DNA from: Prevotella sp.
GTDB lineage: Bacteria > Bacteroidota > Bacteroidia > Bacteroidales > Bacteroidaceae
Length of the DNA stretch: 64,000 nucleotides
Reading direction: 5' to 3'
NCBI GenBank assembly: GCA_017619375.1
Contig: JAFZSL010000045.1
Coordinates: 161,093-225,092, forward strand
Under the pieces are notes generated by a model. It made no database searches and had not been told where the DNA came from. It worked only from the letters and a program-made list of their open reading frames with translations. This document shows, in pieces, positions 26,884 to 36,010 of this stretch. The stretch's first letter is position 1; every line of letters starts with the position of its first letter. The position numbers and the translations under genes were made by a program.

Positions 26884-28194
26884 GTGGACAAAATAGCGCA
26901 ATTCTTTCATACATTGCAGGAGGTGCATTGCAACGCTCCAACCATAGGTGTGGGCGTGGCGGCTGCACTTGCTGTCTTGTTGCTTTTCTTTTCCGGCTTC
27001 GCCAGCGCTTCCGAAATAGCTTTTTTCAGCCTTTCTCCCAACGACCTTAACGAACTGGACCCTGAGAGAAACGATAATGATAGGAAAATCCAGTGTCTCA
27101 GGGATGACAGCGAACGGACACTGGCCACCATCCTCATCACCAACAACTTGGTCAATGTCACCATCATCATGTTGTGTAACTACGTTTTCGACAGCATGGT
27201 TGATTTCGGCAAGGCATTGTGGTTGCAGTTCATCTGCATCACTGTCATTCTCACATTCCTCCTTCTCCTATTTGGAGAAATCATGCCCAAAGTCTATGCA
27301 CGGCAGAATCCTTTGAAGTATTGCAGGAGATCGGCTGGAGGCATTATGTTCCTTAGAAAACTATTCTGGCCTCTGGGAACCATCCTCATGAGTAGCGGGG
27401 CACTGGCAGGGAAAATCGTCCAGAAGGAGTCGCATGTGCTCAGCGTGGATGACCTGGAGCAGGCTTTGGAACTTACCGACAAGGATGATATCAAGGAGGA
27501 GCAACGCATGCTGCAAGGCATCATTCGCTTTGGCGATGAAACGGCGAAGGAGATCATGACACCGCGCCAGGACATCGTTTATCTGAGTATGAAAGACGAT
27601 TTCAACAAGGTGCTGGGTTGCATCGTGGAGAACAACTATAGCCGAATCCCCGTATATCAAGGAAATGTGGACAACATCAGGGGCGTGCTTTATATCAAGG
27701 ACTTGCTGCCACACATCGGCAAGACGGCGTCGTTCAGGTGGCAAAGCCTTATCCGACCGCCATATTTCGTACCTGAAACTAAGAAAATCGACGACCTGCT
27801 CAGGGATTTCCAGGAAAACAAGGTGCATATCGCATTCGTGGTCGATGAGTTCGGGGGGACGAGTGGACTCGTCACATTGGAAGACATTCTTGAGGAAATC
27901 GTGGGAGAGATTCACGATGAGTATGACGAGGAGGAGAAACAATATACCCGAATCAACAACAATACTTATGTTTTTGAGGGAAAGACTTCTCTTTCCGACT
28001 TCTACAAGACTCTCGACATCGACGACGATTTTGCCGATGTGGAGGGCGACGCCGACACCATTGCCGGACTGCTTTTGGAGCTTAATGGCGACTTCCCCAA
28101 AGTGGGCGACAAAATCTCTTTTGGAAAATACACTTTCGAGGTGATGGCCATCGAGGAGAGACGCATATCGAAAGTAAAGGTAGTCATTCATTAA
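26884..28194 (+). CDS. gldE: GldE-type CNNM/CBS membrane protein
   Basis: 436 residues from a GTG start 20 bp after ssb. It has an N-terminal CNNM/DUF21 domain with three to four transmembrane segments (about 20-160; SGFASASEIAFFSLS, LFGEIMPKVYARQNP), two CBS domains (about 205-330; IMTPRQDIVYL, YSRIPVYQGNVDNIRGVLYIKDLL, FVVDEFGGTSGLVTLEDILEEIVGEI) and a C-terminal CorC_HlyC domain. Relatives include magnesium/cobalt efflux proteins, and the Bacteroidetes branch beside ssb is annotated GldE from gliding motility genetics. In non-gliding Prevotella-type bacteria the role is more likely ion homeostasis or a link to type IX secretion; this is inference. Confidence 0.87.
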   Translation: MDKIAQFFHTLQEVHCNAPTIGVGVAAALAVLLLFFSGFASASEIAFFSLSPNDLNELDPERNDNDRKIQCLRDDSERTLATILITNNLVNVTIIMLCNYVFDSMVDFGKALWLQFICITVILTFLLLLFGEIMPKVYARQNPLKYCRRSAGGIMFLRKLFWPLGTILMSSGALAGKIVQKESHVLSVDDLEQALELTDKDDIKEEQRMLQGIIRFGDETAKEIMTPRQDIVYLSMKDDFNKVLGCIVENNYSRIPVYQGNVDNIRGVLYIKDLLPHIGKTASFRWQSLIRPPYFVPETKKIDDLLRDFQENKVHIAFVVDEFGGTSGLVTLEDILEEIVGEIHDEYDEEEKQYTRINNNTYVFEGKTSLSDFYKTLDIDDDFADVEGDADTIAGLLLELNGDFPKVGDKISFGKYTFEVMAIEERRISKVKVVIH

Positions 28195-28212
28195 TTTCAT
28201 CATTTCATTTCC

Positions 28213-29226
28213 ATGCGACTGTCTTTCTTACATTTCATGATTTGGATGTCGCTCTCTGCTTTGCCGGCTGGTGCACAAGTGGTGGAGCATGAACAGCACG
28301 CCTTCCCCGAGGATATCCCAGCGGGGGGCTATAGCGGAATCACGTGGCTCGGCGACAACCGATACGCAGTGGTGTCGGATAATACCGCCCGTGAGGGATT
28401 CTTTCTTTTCAACATCAAACTCAACTCCAAAGGGGACATCGTTTCGGCCAAAAATTTGGGATTCAAAGGAAACAAGGGGCGAGGACGAGACAATGAGGGC
28501 ATCGCCTGGTGTAAGAAAAAAAACACCATCTTTGTCACACGGGAGAGTGACAATCAAGTGGTGGAACTATCTATGACTGGCAAACCTACAGGGAGGAAAT
28601 TGGCTGTGCCTAAAGTGTTCGAGGGCACCACGAAAGTCTATGGTTTCGAGGCACTCACCTACAACGCTGCAACACATCGCTTCTGGATTACCAGCGAGAG
28701 CACACTCAACGGTGACGGAAAAAGGGCTACTGCCAGCAACGGTGTGAGAAACGCGTTGCGTTTGCAGTCGTTCAATGACAATCTGAAACCCGTGGCTCAT
28801 TACTGGTATTTGATGGACAAACCAGAAAGCAGGACTGAACAACAACTGCAAAACTTTGCCATGGGTGTGAGCGCATTGACGGCCCTCGACGATGGACGCT
28901 TGCTGGTGTTGGAAAGGGAGTTCGCTGTCCCTGAAGCCAAATTGGGAGCATTCGTCAACTGTAAAATCTATGAGGTAAACCCTCAAAAAAATAGAGTGTC
29001 GTCTTCGAAAAGGCCGAAGAAAGAAGAGGACTTCCTGCAAAAGAAACTGGTAGCAGAGTGGACAACAGCCATAGGGCTGCTCGACTTCTCCATTGCAAAC
29101 TACGAGGGGATGTGCTTGGGCCCGAAACTTGCCGACGGCGGACAAGTCATCGTGCTCATCGCTGATTCACAAAACCAATATGCCGGCATTCTCTCAGATT
29201 GGCTGAAGACCATTGTCATCTATTGA
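28213..29226 (+). CDS. Esterase-like activity of phytase family protein (secreted)
   Basis: 337 residues with a signal peptide (cleavage near LPAGAQ) and a beta-propeller domain of the esterase-like activity of phytase family (PF13449 type): GGYSGITWLGDNRYAVVSDN, RDNEGIAW, GFEALTYNAATHRFWITSES, LLVLERE and ANYEGMCLGPKLADG. Activity on phosphate esters is suggested by name only; family biochemistry is thin. It follows gldE by 18 bp and may be co-transcribed. Confidence 0.78.
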   Translation: MRLSFLHFMIWMSLSALPAGAQVVEHEQHAFPEDIPAGGYSGITWLGDNRYAVVSDNTAREGFFLFNIKLNSKGDIVSAKNLGFKGNKGRGRDNEGIAWCKKKNTIFVTRESDNQVVELSMTGKPTGRKLAVPKVFEGTTKVYGFEALTYNAATHRFWITSESTLNGDGKRATASNGVRNALRLQSFNDNLKPVAHYWYLMDKPESRTEQQLQNFAMGVSALTALDDGRLLVLEREFAVPEAKLGAFVNCKIYEVNPQKNRVSSSKRPKKEEDFLQKKLVAEWTTAIGLLDFSIANYEGMCLGPKLADGGQVIVLIADSQNQYAGILSDWLKTIVIY

Positions 29227-29302
29227 GGCCTTTTCAAACTTTTTCCTTCATTGTATTTCAGGAGCCTGGTATCCTTGGGATTTCTATGACTGTAAGTCTT
29301 GC

Positions 29303-30193
29303 TTATCTCTCCAAGTCCAAGAAATACCCCAGACGATAGACTTTGAACCAAAACACGGACGGGTGGGAACCTGTCAGGGTATGACGTATGCGTGTTCCTG
29401 ACAGATGATGAATCACTCGGAAAAACCATGACAAATGGAGTGCTTTCAAACGACAGCTGACCGCCAGCATACGGGAACTATCGGCCAACTCCTCACGGAA
29501 GGAAAATAACGTTTGCAACCCTTCCTCTGTCTTCTCCATAAAACGCTCGTTTGATTCAAACCTATTGAACCCCAATGGGTTGTCGATATGTTTGATGCCT
29601 ATGCCGGCACGTTCCAACGTCTTGCCGAAGAGCACGTCTTCATAGCCGTAACGCCGGAATCGTTCGTCAAATGGATGTGCAAGCATTACTTCGCGGCGAA
29701 CCATGAAATTGCAGGTGTGGAAACGGGCGTGCGGGGTGCGGGAGCGTACTTCCACCTCTTGTCCTTTGATGCACGAACGCTCGTAGAGATAGCGCAAACT
29801 TTCACGTGGACCTTCCGGGGGCAAGACATACCCCCCGTACACCAAAGAGTCGTCCAACCGGGAAAGGTAGGTGGATAGGTAATCATCGCGAACCACAGCC
29901 ATGTGGCTGTCGGCAAACAACAACCACTCCCCGCGAGCCTCTCGTGCCAGGAAGTTGCGGATTGATGCACGCCCGCAGTTGGTCTCGCGATGAAGCAGGT
30001 GACAGTGGGGAAGGGCTTCCAAGCAACGGTTGGCCTCAACCGTTGCCATGTCGGTGCTGCCGTCGTCGCCCACCAACACTTCAAAAGATAAATCCGGCAA
30101 TGATAAGGCTTGCTGGTAAAGTGCTTTTACCAGTTCTGTACAGACATCGTTATAGGTCGGAATGAGGATGCTTATATGGGGAGATTGCAACAT
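29303..30193 (-). CDS. Family 2 glycosyltransferase
   Basis: 296 residues with GT-A fold features: ISILIPTYND, VLVGDDGSTD, GRASIRNFLAREARGEWLLFADSHMAVV (the DSH triplet sits where GT2 enzymes have DxD) and the acceptor-side RRYGYEDVLFGKTLERAG. There are no clear membrane helices. It should add a sugar to an envelope polysaccharide or lipid; no other envelope genes are adjacent. The start codon directly follows a promoter element, suggesting a leaderless mRNA. Confidence 0.87.
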   Translation of the reverse strand: MLQSPHISILIPTYNDVCTELVKALYQQALSLPDLSFEVLVGDDGSTDMATVEANRCLEALPHCHLLHRETNCGRASIRNFLAREARGEWLLFADSHMAVVRDDYLSTYLSRLDDSLVYGGYVLPPEGPRESLRYLYERSCIKGQEVEVRSRTPHARFHTCNFMVRREVMLAHPFDERFRRYGYEDVLFGKTLERAGIGIKHIDNPLGFNRFESNERFMEKTEEGLQTLFSFREELADSSRMLAVSCRLKALHLSWFFRVIHHLSGTRIRHTLTGSHPSVFWFKVYRLGYFLDLER

Positions 30194-30198
30194 TAGTG

Positions 30199-30206
30199 CA
30201 AAAATA
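30199..30206 (-). promoter_or_regulatory. -7 element at the GT2 start
   Basis: TATTTTTG on the minus strand (30206-30199), ending 6 bp before the A of the ATG at 30193. If used, the transcript would be nearly leaderless. Confidence 0.5.
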
Positions 30207-30247
30207 ATGATTTCTTTATTTTAATATCGCCTTTTTTGCTTCTTTTT

Positions 30248-30278
30248 TTTGATTTTACATACTTTTACATTAATTTTG
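30248..30278 (+). promoter_or_regulatory. Promoter of the M6 metalloprotease
   Basis: TTTG (30248-30251), 19 bp, TAATTTTG (30271-30278); the leader to ATG 30295 is about 10 nt. Confidence 0.75.
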
Positions 30279-30294
30279 CAAAAAAATTATACGT

Positions 30295-32094
30295 ATGCGC
30301 AAATTATTCCTTATAGCTACCATGTCGATCATGGTAGTAGCCGTTATGGCCATACCCGCCAAAAGGGTGTGGCGAACATTCATTCAGCCAGATGGAACAT
30401 CCATTGAACTCATGCTTGTTGGTGATGAGAGGCTGCATTATTTCGTCACCAAGGACGAGGTGCCTGTCATAGAGGTGGACGACGTGTTCTATTTCGCCAA
30501 AACCGAAGACAACATGATCAAGTCTACTGGAGTGATGGCTCGTGAGCAGCAATCCCGACAAGCGGAGGACTTGAAAGCCATCCATACCATAGACGAGATG
30601 GAAGCACTAAGGGAGAATGTTGTCTTGAAAGGGGTGAGAAGAATGAATAGGGTTGGGGAGAGCGATCATCCCGACTACCTCGGACACAAGAAGGGACTCA
30701 TCATCCTTGCCAATTTCAAGGACAAGAAGTTCTGGGATTACTCTGCGGAGGATGAAGGGCAGGCCACATGGCAAAGATACAACGACATTGCCAACAAGGA
30801 GGGATACACCAACAGTAAATACGGAGCCATCGGAAGTGTCCACGATTATTACTACGACCAAAGTTATGGAAAATTCAACCTTACCTTTGATGTCGTAGGA
30901 CCTGTGCAACTCTCCAAGAACTACTCTTATTACGGAAGCAATACCAACGGCGATGACAGGAATGCACCTGAAATGATCATGGAGTGTTGTCAACTCGTCG
31001 ACAGTCTCGTTGATTTCAATGATTACGACTGGGATGGAGACGGAGTGGTGGAGGAAGTGTTCGTGCTTTATGCCGGATACGGTGAGGCAACAGGAGGACC
31101 TGCAAACACCATCTGGCCGCATATGTGGACTCTTTCCAATGCGGCTTACTACAATCCCCGCATTCCTGCCGAATTCATTCTCGATGATGCTCTCATAGAC
31201 GTCTATGCTTGCAGCAACGAACTTTATGCAAATTATGGCACCACGGAAATGGGACTTGGGGTCATCTGCCACGAGTTTTCTCATTGCCTTGGACTGCCCG
31301 ATTTCTACGATACCAGCTATGCTGGCAATTATGGCATGGGTGAATGGGACATCCTGGATAGCGGAAGTTACAACGGACCTTCTGGCATTGGGTGGGTGCC
31401 CGCAGGTTACACCAGTTATGAAAGGGCATACGCTGGGTGGTTGAAATACAACGAACTTACCTATGACAGATGGGTGGTCAACCAAAAACCACTCAATGAA
31501 AGAGGAAATGCGTACGTCATCTACAATGACAACAATAGAAATGAATATTTCCTTTTGGAAAACAGGAACAAGACGAAATGGGACTCTTATGTGCCAGGTA
31601 ACGGCCTGCTTATCATTCACGTGGATTACAACCAGGCCATCTGGGAAAGCAACACGGTGAATACCACCGGGTATGGAAACAGTCACCAGAGAATGACCGT
31701 CTTCCACGCCAGCAACACTACAAGAGGTGGCCATGATGCCTATCCATACAACGGCAATGATAGCCTTACTGACAAGTCAACGCCAAAGGCTTCCATCTAC
31801 AATGCCAACACGGACGGAACAAAGCTCATGCACAAACCTGTCTCGCAAATCAAACGCAACAAGCAGAATTCAAACATCTCCTTCTTCTTCAACAATAACA
31901 ACAAAAGGGTGAATCAGCAACTTGATAGAATTGATGAATGGGTTGACCAAGAGAAGGGCATCGTCGCCGTCTATACCATCAATGGCGTCAAATTGAAGGA
32001 TGCTGTTGAGGAAAGCGAAGTGAGAGAATTGCCAAAAGGCACATACATACTCCGAAGAAATGACGGAACCACGTCAAAGATGGTAGTCAGATAA
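30295..32094 (+). CDS. Secreted M6-family metalloprotease with C-terminal tail
   Basis: 599 residues. Signal peptide (LFLIATMSIMVVAVMA), an N-terminal propeptide-like region (about 20-125), then the M6 (immune inhibitor A-like) zinc protease domain with KKGLIILANFKDKKF and the zinc motif HEFSHCLGLPD (His326, Glu327, His330). The last 40 residues (VYTINGVKLKDAV ... LPKGTYILRRNDG ... KMVVR) resemble Bacteroidetes C-terminal secretion/sorting tails. It is monocistronic between a good promoter and a strong terminator. It probably degrades host or dietary protein outside the cell. Confidence 0.88.
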   Translation: MRKLFLIATMSIMVVAVMAIPAKRVWRTFIQPDGTSIELMLVGDERLHYFVTKDEVPVIEVDDVFYFAKTEDNMIKSTGVMAREQQSRQAEDLKAIHTIDEMEALRENVVLKGVRRMNRVGESDHPDYLGHKKGLIILANFKDKKFWDYSAEDEGQATWQRYNDIANKEGYTNSKYGAIGSVHDYYYDQSYGKFNLTFDVVGPVQLSKNYSYYGSNTNGDDRNAPEMIMECCQLVDSLVDFNDYDWDGDGVVEEVFVLYAGYGEATGGPANTIWPHMWTLSNAAYYNPRIPAEFILDDALIDVYACSNELYANYGTTEMGLGVICHEFSHCLGLPDFYDTSYAGNYGMGEWDILDSGSYNGPSGIGWVPAGYTSYERAYAGWLKYNELTYDRWVVNQKPLNERGNAYVIYNDNNRNEYFLLENRNKTKWDSYVPGNGLLIIHVDYNQAIWESNTVNTTGYGNSHQRMTVFHASNTTRGGHDAYPYNGNDSLTDKSTPKASIYNANTDGTKLMHKPVSQIKRNKQNSNISFFFNNNNKRVNQQLDRIDEWVDQEKGIVAVYTINGVKLKDAVEESEVRELPKGTYILRRNDGTTSKMVVR

Positions 32095-32098
32095 ACAT

Positions 32099-32127
32099 AA
32101 AGCCCCGTCTGTTCAGACGGGGCTTTT
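32099..32127 (+). terminator. Terminator after the M6 protease
   Basis: Perfect stem AAAGCCCCGTCTG (32099-32111) / CAGACGGGGCTTT (32114-32126), extended by T residues, 4 bp after the stop codon. Confidence 0.88.
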
Positions 32128-32209
32128 GACATTTTAAATACCCCTTACACCAAAATGGATGTAAAACTTCCCAAGGGGAAAGCCTTTGGGATGATAATGA
32201 ATATTGAAA

Positions 32210-33121
32210 ATGCGATACGGAATCATTGGAACAGGAGCCATAGGAGGTTACTATGGCGGAAAACTCGCTCATGCGGGAAAGGAGGTGCATTTCCTCCTGC
32301 ACCGAGATTATGATTTTGTCAAGCAGCATGGTTTGCAAGTGGACTCTTGCGACGGCTCATTCCATATCGACAAGCCTGCCGTCTATGGGAAAGTGGAGGA
32401 CATGCCTGCGTGCGACGTGGTGCTTGTCGGACTAAAGTCTGTCAACAACCATATGCTGCCGGGTTTGCTCAAGCCATTGCTCCATCAAGGCTCTCTCGTC
32501 GTGCTCATCCAAAACGGAATAGGATTGGAGGACGACCTCCAGCAACAGATGCCGGGGGTGCCCATCGCTGCCGGACTGGCCTTCATTTGCTCGGCGAAGA
32601 CGGAACCGGGTAGGGTGGACCATCAATGCTATGGTAGCATCAATTTTGGCAATTTCTCTTGTAATGACGAGAGGATGGTGGAGCAAGTGGTTGATGATTT
32701 CACCTCAGCAGGCGTGGAGGCGCATCTTGTGGAATATCAGGAGGCAAGATGGAAGAAGGCGGTGTGGAACATGCCGTTCAATGGAATGACTGTTGCCCTC
32801 GACACTCAGACAGACAAGTTGCTTGCATTCCCCGATACGGAGGAACTCATCTTCGAACAGATGATGGAGGTCATCGGGGCTGCCCAGCATCTGGGAGTGA
32901 AAAACATCGACGAGGACTTCGCCCACAAGATGATTTCCACCACCAAGGCCATGACGCCTTATTCGCCAAGCATGAAACTCGATTACGACTTCCACCGGCC
33001 CATGGAAATCCATTACCTCTACTCTCGACCCATCGAGGAGGCGAGGAAGGCGGGATTCAGAATGCCCAAATTGGAGATGTTGGAGGCACAACTCAAGTTC
33101 TTAGAGGCCCAAAGGCGTTGA
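32210..33121 (+). CDS. panE: Ketopantoate reductase family protein (2-dehydropantoate 2-reductase)
   Basis: 303 residues from ATG 32210 (a TTG at 32204 is the only nearby alternative). It has the Rossmann motif MRYGIIGTGAIGGYYGGKLA, the VLVGLKSVNNHMLP and LIQNGIGLEDDL segments, catalytic Lys in ARWKKAVWNMPFN, and the C-terminal helical domain with MKLDYDFHRPMEIHYL. It would reduce ketopantoate to pantoate with NADPH for coenzyme A synthesis. Several members of this fold act on other 2-oxo acids, so the symbol is likely but not proven. Confidence 0.85.
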   Translation: MRYGIIGTGAIGGYYGGKLAHAGKEVHFLLHRDYDFVKQHGLQVDSCDGSFHIDKPAVYGKVEDMPACDVVLVGLKSVNNHMLPGLLKPLLHQGSLVVLIQNGIGLEDDLQQQMPGVPIAAGLAFICSAKTEPGRVDHQCYGSINFGNFSCNDERMVEQVVDDFTSAGVEAHLVEYQEARWKKAVWNMPFNGMTVALDTQTDKLLAFPDTEELIFEQMMEVIGAAQHLGVKNIDEDFAHKMISTTKAMTPYSPSMKLDYDFHRPMEIHYLYSRPIEEARKAGFRMPKLEMLEAQLKFLEAQRR

Positions 33122-33155
33122 TTCTGCCAAAGGTGGCAAACAGTAGTTATCAGGG

Positions 33156-33216
33156 TGTGTTCTTTCTTATTGCTTCGTCCTTCTTGTGAAAGCAATGAGA
33201 AAGAACACATTTTTTT
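33156..33216 (+). terminator. Strong terminator after panE
   Basis: 20-bp stem 33156-33175 / 33190-33209 (TGTGTTCTTTCT... / ...AGAAAGAACACA) with one G-U position and a 14-nt loop, followed by T7. Confidence 0.88.
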
Positions 33217-33227
33217 ATGACAAATAC

Positions 33228-33258
33228 TTGCTTTTTCCTCAAATAATCTTTATCTTTG
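33228..33258 (+). promoter_or_regulatory. Promoter of the nucleoside transporter operon
   Basis: TTG (33228-33230), 20 bp, TATCTTTG (33251-33258), about 45 nt before ATG 33304. It overlaps the longer ATG at 33256, which is therefore not the start. Confidence 0.7.
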
Positions 33259-33303
33259 CTCCATCTTTTCTTTGAAGAATCAAATAACCAAAAAACGTAC
33301 TAT

Positions 33304-34614
33304 ATGAACATCAAATTTCGTTTGGCAGTAATGAATTTCTTGGAATTCGCTGTCTGGGGTGCTTATCTCACTTGCATGGGCAATTATCTTGGAAAGGCAG
33401 GGATGGGAGACTTGATCCCATGGTTCTATGCCATCCAAGGCATCGTTTCCATCTTCATGCCCACACTGATGGGAATCGTGGCCGACAAATTCATACAACC
33501 ACAGCGTTTGTTGGGCATCTGCCATCTTCTGGCCGGATGTTTTATGATGGGATGCTGGTGGATGGGATTGAACAATCCTACACCCGACAAGACCACGTTT
33601 ATCACGCTCTATACATTGAGCGTCGCATTCTACATGCCCACCATAGCATTGGCAAATACTACAGCCTTCTCCATCTTGACACGCAATGGCATGGATACGG
33701 TGAAGGACTTCCCGCCTATCCGCGTGCTTGGAACCGTTGGATTCATTGCCACGATGTGGTTTGTCAACTGCGCTGTCTGGGACGACGGCTCCTTCTTGTT
33801 CACCTTGGGCGAGAATTCACAAAAGTTCCAATATACCTACATGCAGTTCTTCGTTTCCGGACTGCTTAGTTTCGTGCTTTTCGCCTATAGTTTGACGCTG
33901 CCGACTTGTCCGTTGTCAAAGAAGGAGGGAAAGACATCGTTGGTGGAGGCTTTTGGTTTGAACGCTTTCAAGTTGTTCAAGACCAAGAAAATGGCTTTGT
34001 TCTTCATCTTCTCAGCACTCTTGGGAATGTGCCTCCAGGTGACCAATGGTTATGCAGGACCATTCATTACAAGTTTCAAGGGAAGCGAAATTGCAGAGGT
34101 GGCCAATTCCTTCGCTGCCAACAATGCCACGTTGCTGACTTCCATTTCACAGATGAGCGAGGCGCTTTGCATCTTGATGATTCCTTTCTGTCTCAAGAAG
34201 TTTGGTATCAAGGGTGTCATGCTCATGTCCATGTTCGCATGGGTGTTCCGCTTCGGCTTCTTCGGTGTGGGTAATCCCACCATGCCGGGTGTCACATTCT
34301 TCATCCTCTCCTGCATCGTCTATGGTGTGGCGTTCGACTTCTTCAATGTTTCCGGAGGTATCTTCGTCGACCAGGAGTGCGAGCCGAGCATCAAGGCTTC
34401 TGCACAGGGATTGTTCATGATGATGACCAACGGCGTGGGCGCGACTATTGGAACATTGGCTGCTGGAGCCATTATCAATTCGTTCTGCTCTTGGAAGGGC
34501 GACTATCTCTTGGGTGATTGGAAGACTTGCTGGTTCATCTTCGCCGCCTTTGCATTGGTGGTCGGTGTGTCCTTCGCATTGGTGTTCAATCCTGACAAGA
34601 ACAAGAAGGGATGA
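33304..34614 (+). CDS. Nucleoside:H+ symporter family MFS transporter
   Basis: 436 residues with about 12 transmembrane segments; start chosen as MNIKFRLAVMNFLEFAVWG because the family begins this way. Motifs typical of the NupG/XapB (NHS) family are GAYLTCMGNYL, IQGIVSIFMPTLMGIVADKF and PTIALANTTAFSILTRNG. It should import nucleosides across the inner membrane. Its stop codon overlaps the next start by 4 bases (ATGA), so it heads a three-gene translationally coupled unit. Confidence 0.87.
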   Translation: MNIKFRLAVMNFLEFAVWGAYLTCMGNYLGKAGMGDLIPWFYAIQGIVSIFMPTLMGIVADKFIQPQRLLGICHLLAGCFMMGCWWMGLNNPTPDKTTFITLYTLSVAFYMPTIALANTTAFSILTRNGMDTVKDFPPIRVLGTVGFIATMWFVNCAVWDDGSFLFTLGENSQKFQYTYMQFFVSGLLSFVLFAYSLTLPTCPLSKKEGKTSLVEAFGLNAFKLFKTKKMALFFIFSALLGMCLQVTNGYAGPFITSFKGSEIAEVANSFAANNATLLTSISQMSEALCILMIPFCLKKFGIKGVMLMSMFAWVFRFGFFGVGNPTMPGVTFFILSCIVYGVAFDFFNVSGGIFVDQECEPSIKASAQGLFMMMTNGVGATIGTLAAGAIINSFCSWKGDYLLGDWKTCWFIFAAFALVVGVSFALVFNPDKNKKG

Positions 34615-35168
34615 GTCTGGTAAGGCTGGTGTTCAAACAAGTGGCTGAAATCGTGGCTACGAAAGAGGTGGGGCTGGTTGTTCTCACCACAGAGGACGGC
34701 AGCCGCCAACTTTCCATCATCGCCGACAAGGATATGGTGTTTCAACTTGGCCTGCGGCAGTCGAAAGTGGAAATCAAGGAAAAACTATTGCCGGAGGTGT
34801 TATGGCAGGTCATCGCAAGAAACCTGGACATGCGTTACCAAATTGTCATCAACGACCTCGTGGACGGACAATACAAGACGTTGCTCTACATGCCCGACAT
34901 CTTGCAAGCCATCCCCATAAGGGCAAGTGATGCCGTTTTGCTGTCGCTCATTTCAGACACACCCATATTCATCGAGGACAACCTCCTCAGGCGTCAGGGT
35001 GTACCTTATAAAGAAGGTGAACCCGGAGTGCCCGTGCCTGTCAATATCCTAAGCAGTGAAATGCTGAGGAATGCATTGGACAAGGCCTTGGAGAAAGAGG
35101 ACTATGAAAAGGCATCCGAATTGCGTGACGAGTTGAAACGAAGGGGGGATAAAGGTGTGGTGCCATGA
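34611..35168 (+). CDS. Bifunctional nuclease (DUF151) family protein with UVR motif
   Basis: 185 residues: an N-terminal bifunctional nuclease domain (about 1-130; GLVVLTTEDGSRQLSIIAD, RASDAVLLSLISDTPIFIED) and a C-terminal UvrB/UvrC-like UVR helix pair (LDKALEKEDYEKASELRDEL). The BFN family has reported RNase/DNase activity in plants and bacteria, and the UVR motif mediates protein contacts. It overlaps the transporter by 4 nt and the following rsmE by 4 nt. Confidence 0.85.
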   Translation: MSLVRLVFKQVAEIVATKEVGLVVLTTEDGSRQLSIIADKDMVFQLGLRQSKVEIKEKLLPEVLWQVIARNLDMRYQIVINDLVDGQYKTLLYMPDILQAIPIRASDAVLLSLISDTPIFIEDNLLRRQGVPYKEGEPGVPVPVNILSSEMLRNALDKALEKEDYEKASELRDELKRRGDKGVVP

Positions 35169-35959
35169 AAGAGGTGAGGTTTTTCCATGTGCCTGATGCT
35201 GAGACGGTAGGTTGCCTGCCTCAAGAGGAGGCCGTGCATGCCTTGCGTGTGTTGCGCATCCAGACGGGTGATGAGATGTTCCTTATCGATGGCGTTGGGC
35301 ATTTCTATCGGGCTAAGGTGACGCTGGCTGATAACAAGCATTGCGCCTATGAAATCCTGGAAAAATTGCCACAGCAACGGGAATGGCTGGGACGGATTCA
35401 TATCGCCATGGCTCCCACAAAGGTCATCGACCGAGTGGAATGGATGGTGGAGAAAGCCACGGAGATAGGATTTGATGAAATATCCTTCCTCTCTTGCAGG
35501 TTCTCCGAACGTAAGGTGGTGAAAACTGAGAGGTTGGAAAAAATCGTGGTGGCTGCAATGAAGCAGAGCCGAAAGGCTTGGAAACCTCTGGTCAATGACA
35601 TGGTGTCTTTCGAGTCTTTTGTGAAAAGACCCATGGATGGCTTCAAATGCATAGCCCACTGCTATGAGGAAATTCCAAGAGACGACCTCTTTTCCCTCCT
35701 GGGAGGGACATCGGGTGTATCCTCTTCTTCCCCCTGTCATCCTGAATGCCCGTCTGTTGTCAAACCCGCTGATACGGTGACCGTACTCATAGGGCCCGAA
35801 GGCGACTTCTCCATCGACGAGGTCCGTATGGCCATCGATCATGGCTTTATACCGGTCTCCCTGGGGAGTTTCAGACTGCGCACGGAGACTGCCGCGCTCG
35901 CAGCTGTCATGATGGCTCACTTGACCAAAAGGATTCTCCCTGGTACCATTCCTAAATGA
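35165..35959 (+). CDS. rsmE: 16S rRNA (uracil-1498-N3)-methyltransferase
   Basis: 264-residue SPOUT-class methyltransferase: N-terminal PUA-like domain, then MAPTKVIDRVEWMVEKATEIG and SFLSCRFSERKVVKTERLEKI, and the knotted SAM-binding C-terminus VLIGPEGDFSIDEV...SLGSFRLRTETAALAAV. It methylates U1498 in the decoding region of 16S rRNA. A short insert of Gly/Ser/Pro-rich residues (about 178-200) sits just before the SAM-binding core. It overlaps the BFN gene by 4 nt. Confidence 0.93.
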   Translation: MKEVRFFHVPDAETVGCLPQEEAVHALRVLRIQTGDEMFLIDGVGHFYRAKVTLADNKHCAYEILEKLPQQREWLGRIHIAMAPTKVIDRVEWMVEKATEIGFDEISFLSCRFSERKVVKTERLEKIVVAAMKQSRKAWKPLVNDMVSFESFVKRPMDGFKCIAHCYEEIPRDDLFSLLGGTSGVSSSSPCHPECPSVVKPADTVTVLIGPEGDFSIDEVRMAIDHGFIPVSLGSFRLRTETAALAAVMMAHLTKRILPGTIPK

Positions 35960-36010
35960 AAAACTCGCCTGCATCGATAACCTGAATAGAGAAGACACAC
36001 TTTGAAAGAT

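Noticed and set aside
30607-31734. 375-codon minus-strand ORF opposite the M6 protease
   Set aside because: Antisense to the protease with its intact zinc motif; no promoter or domain.
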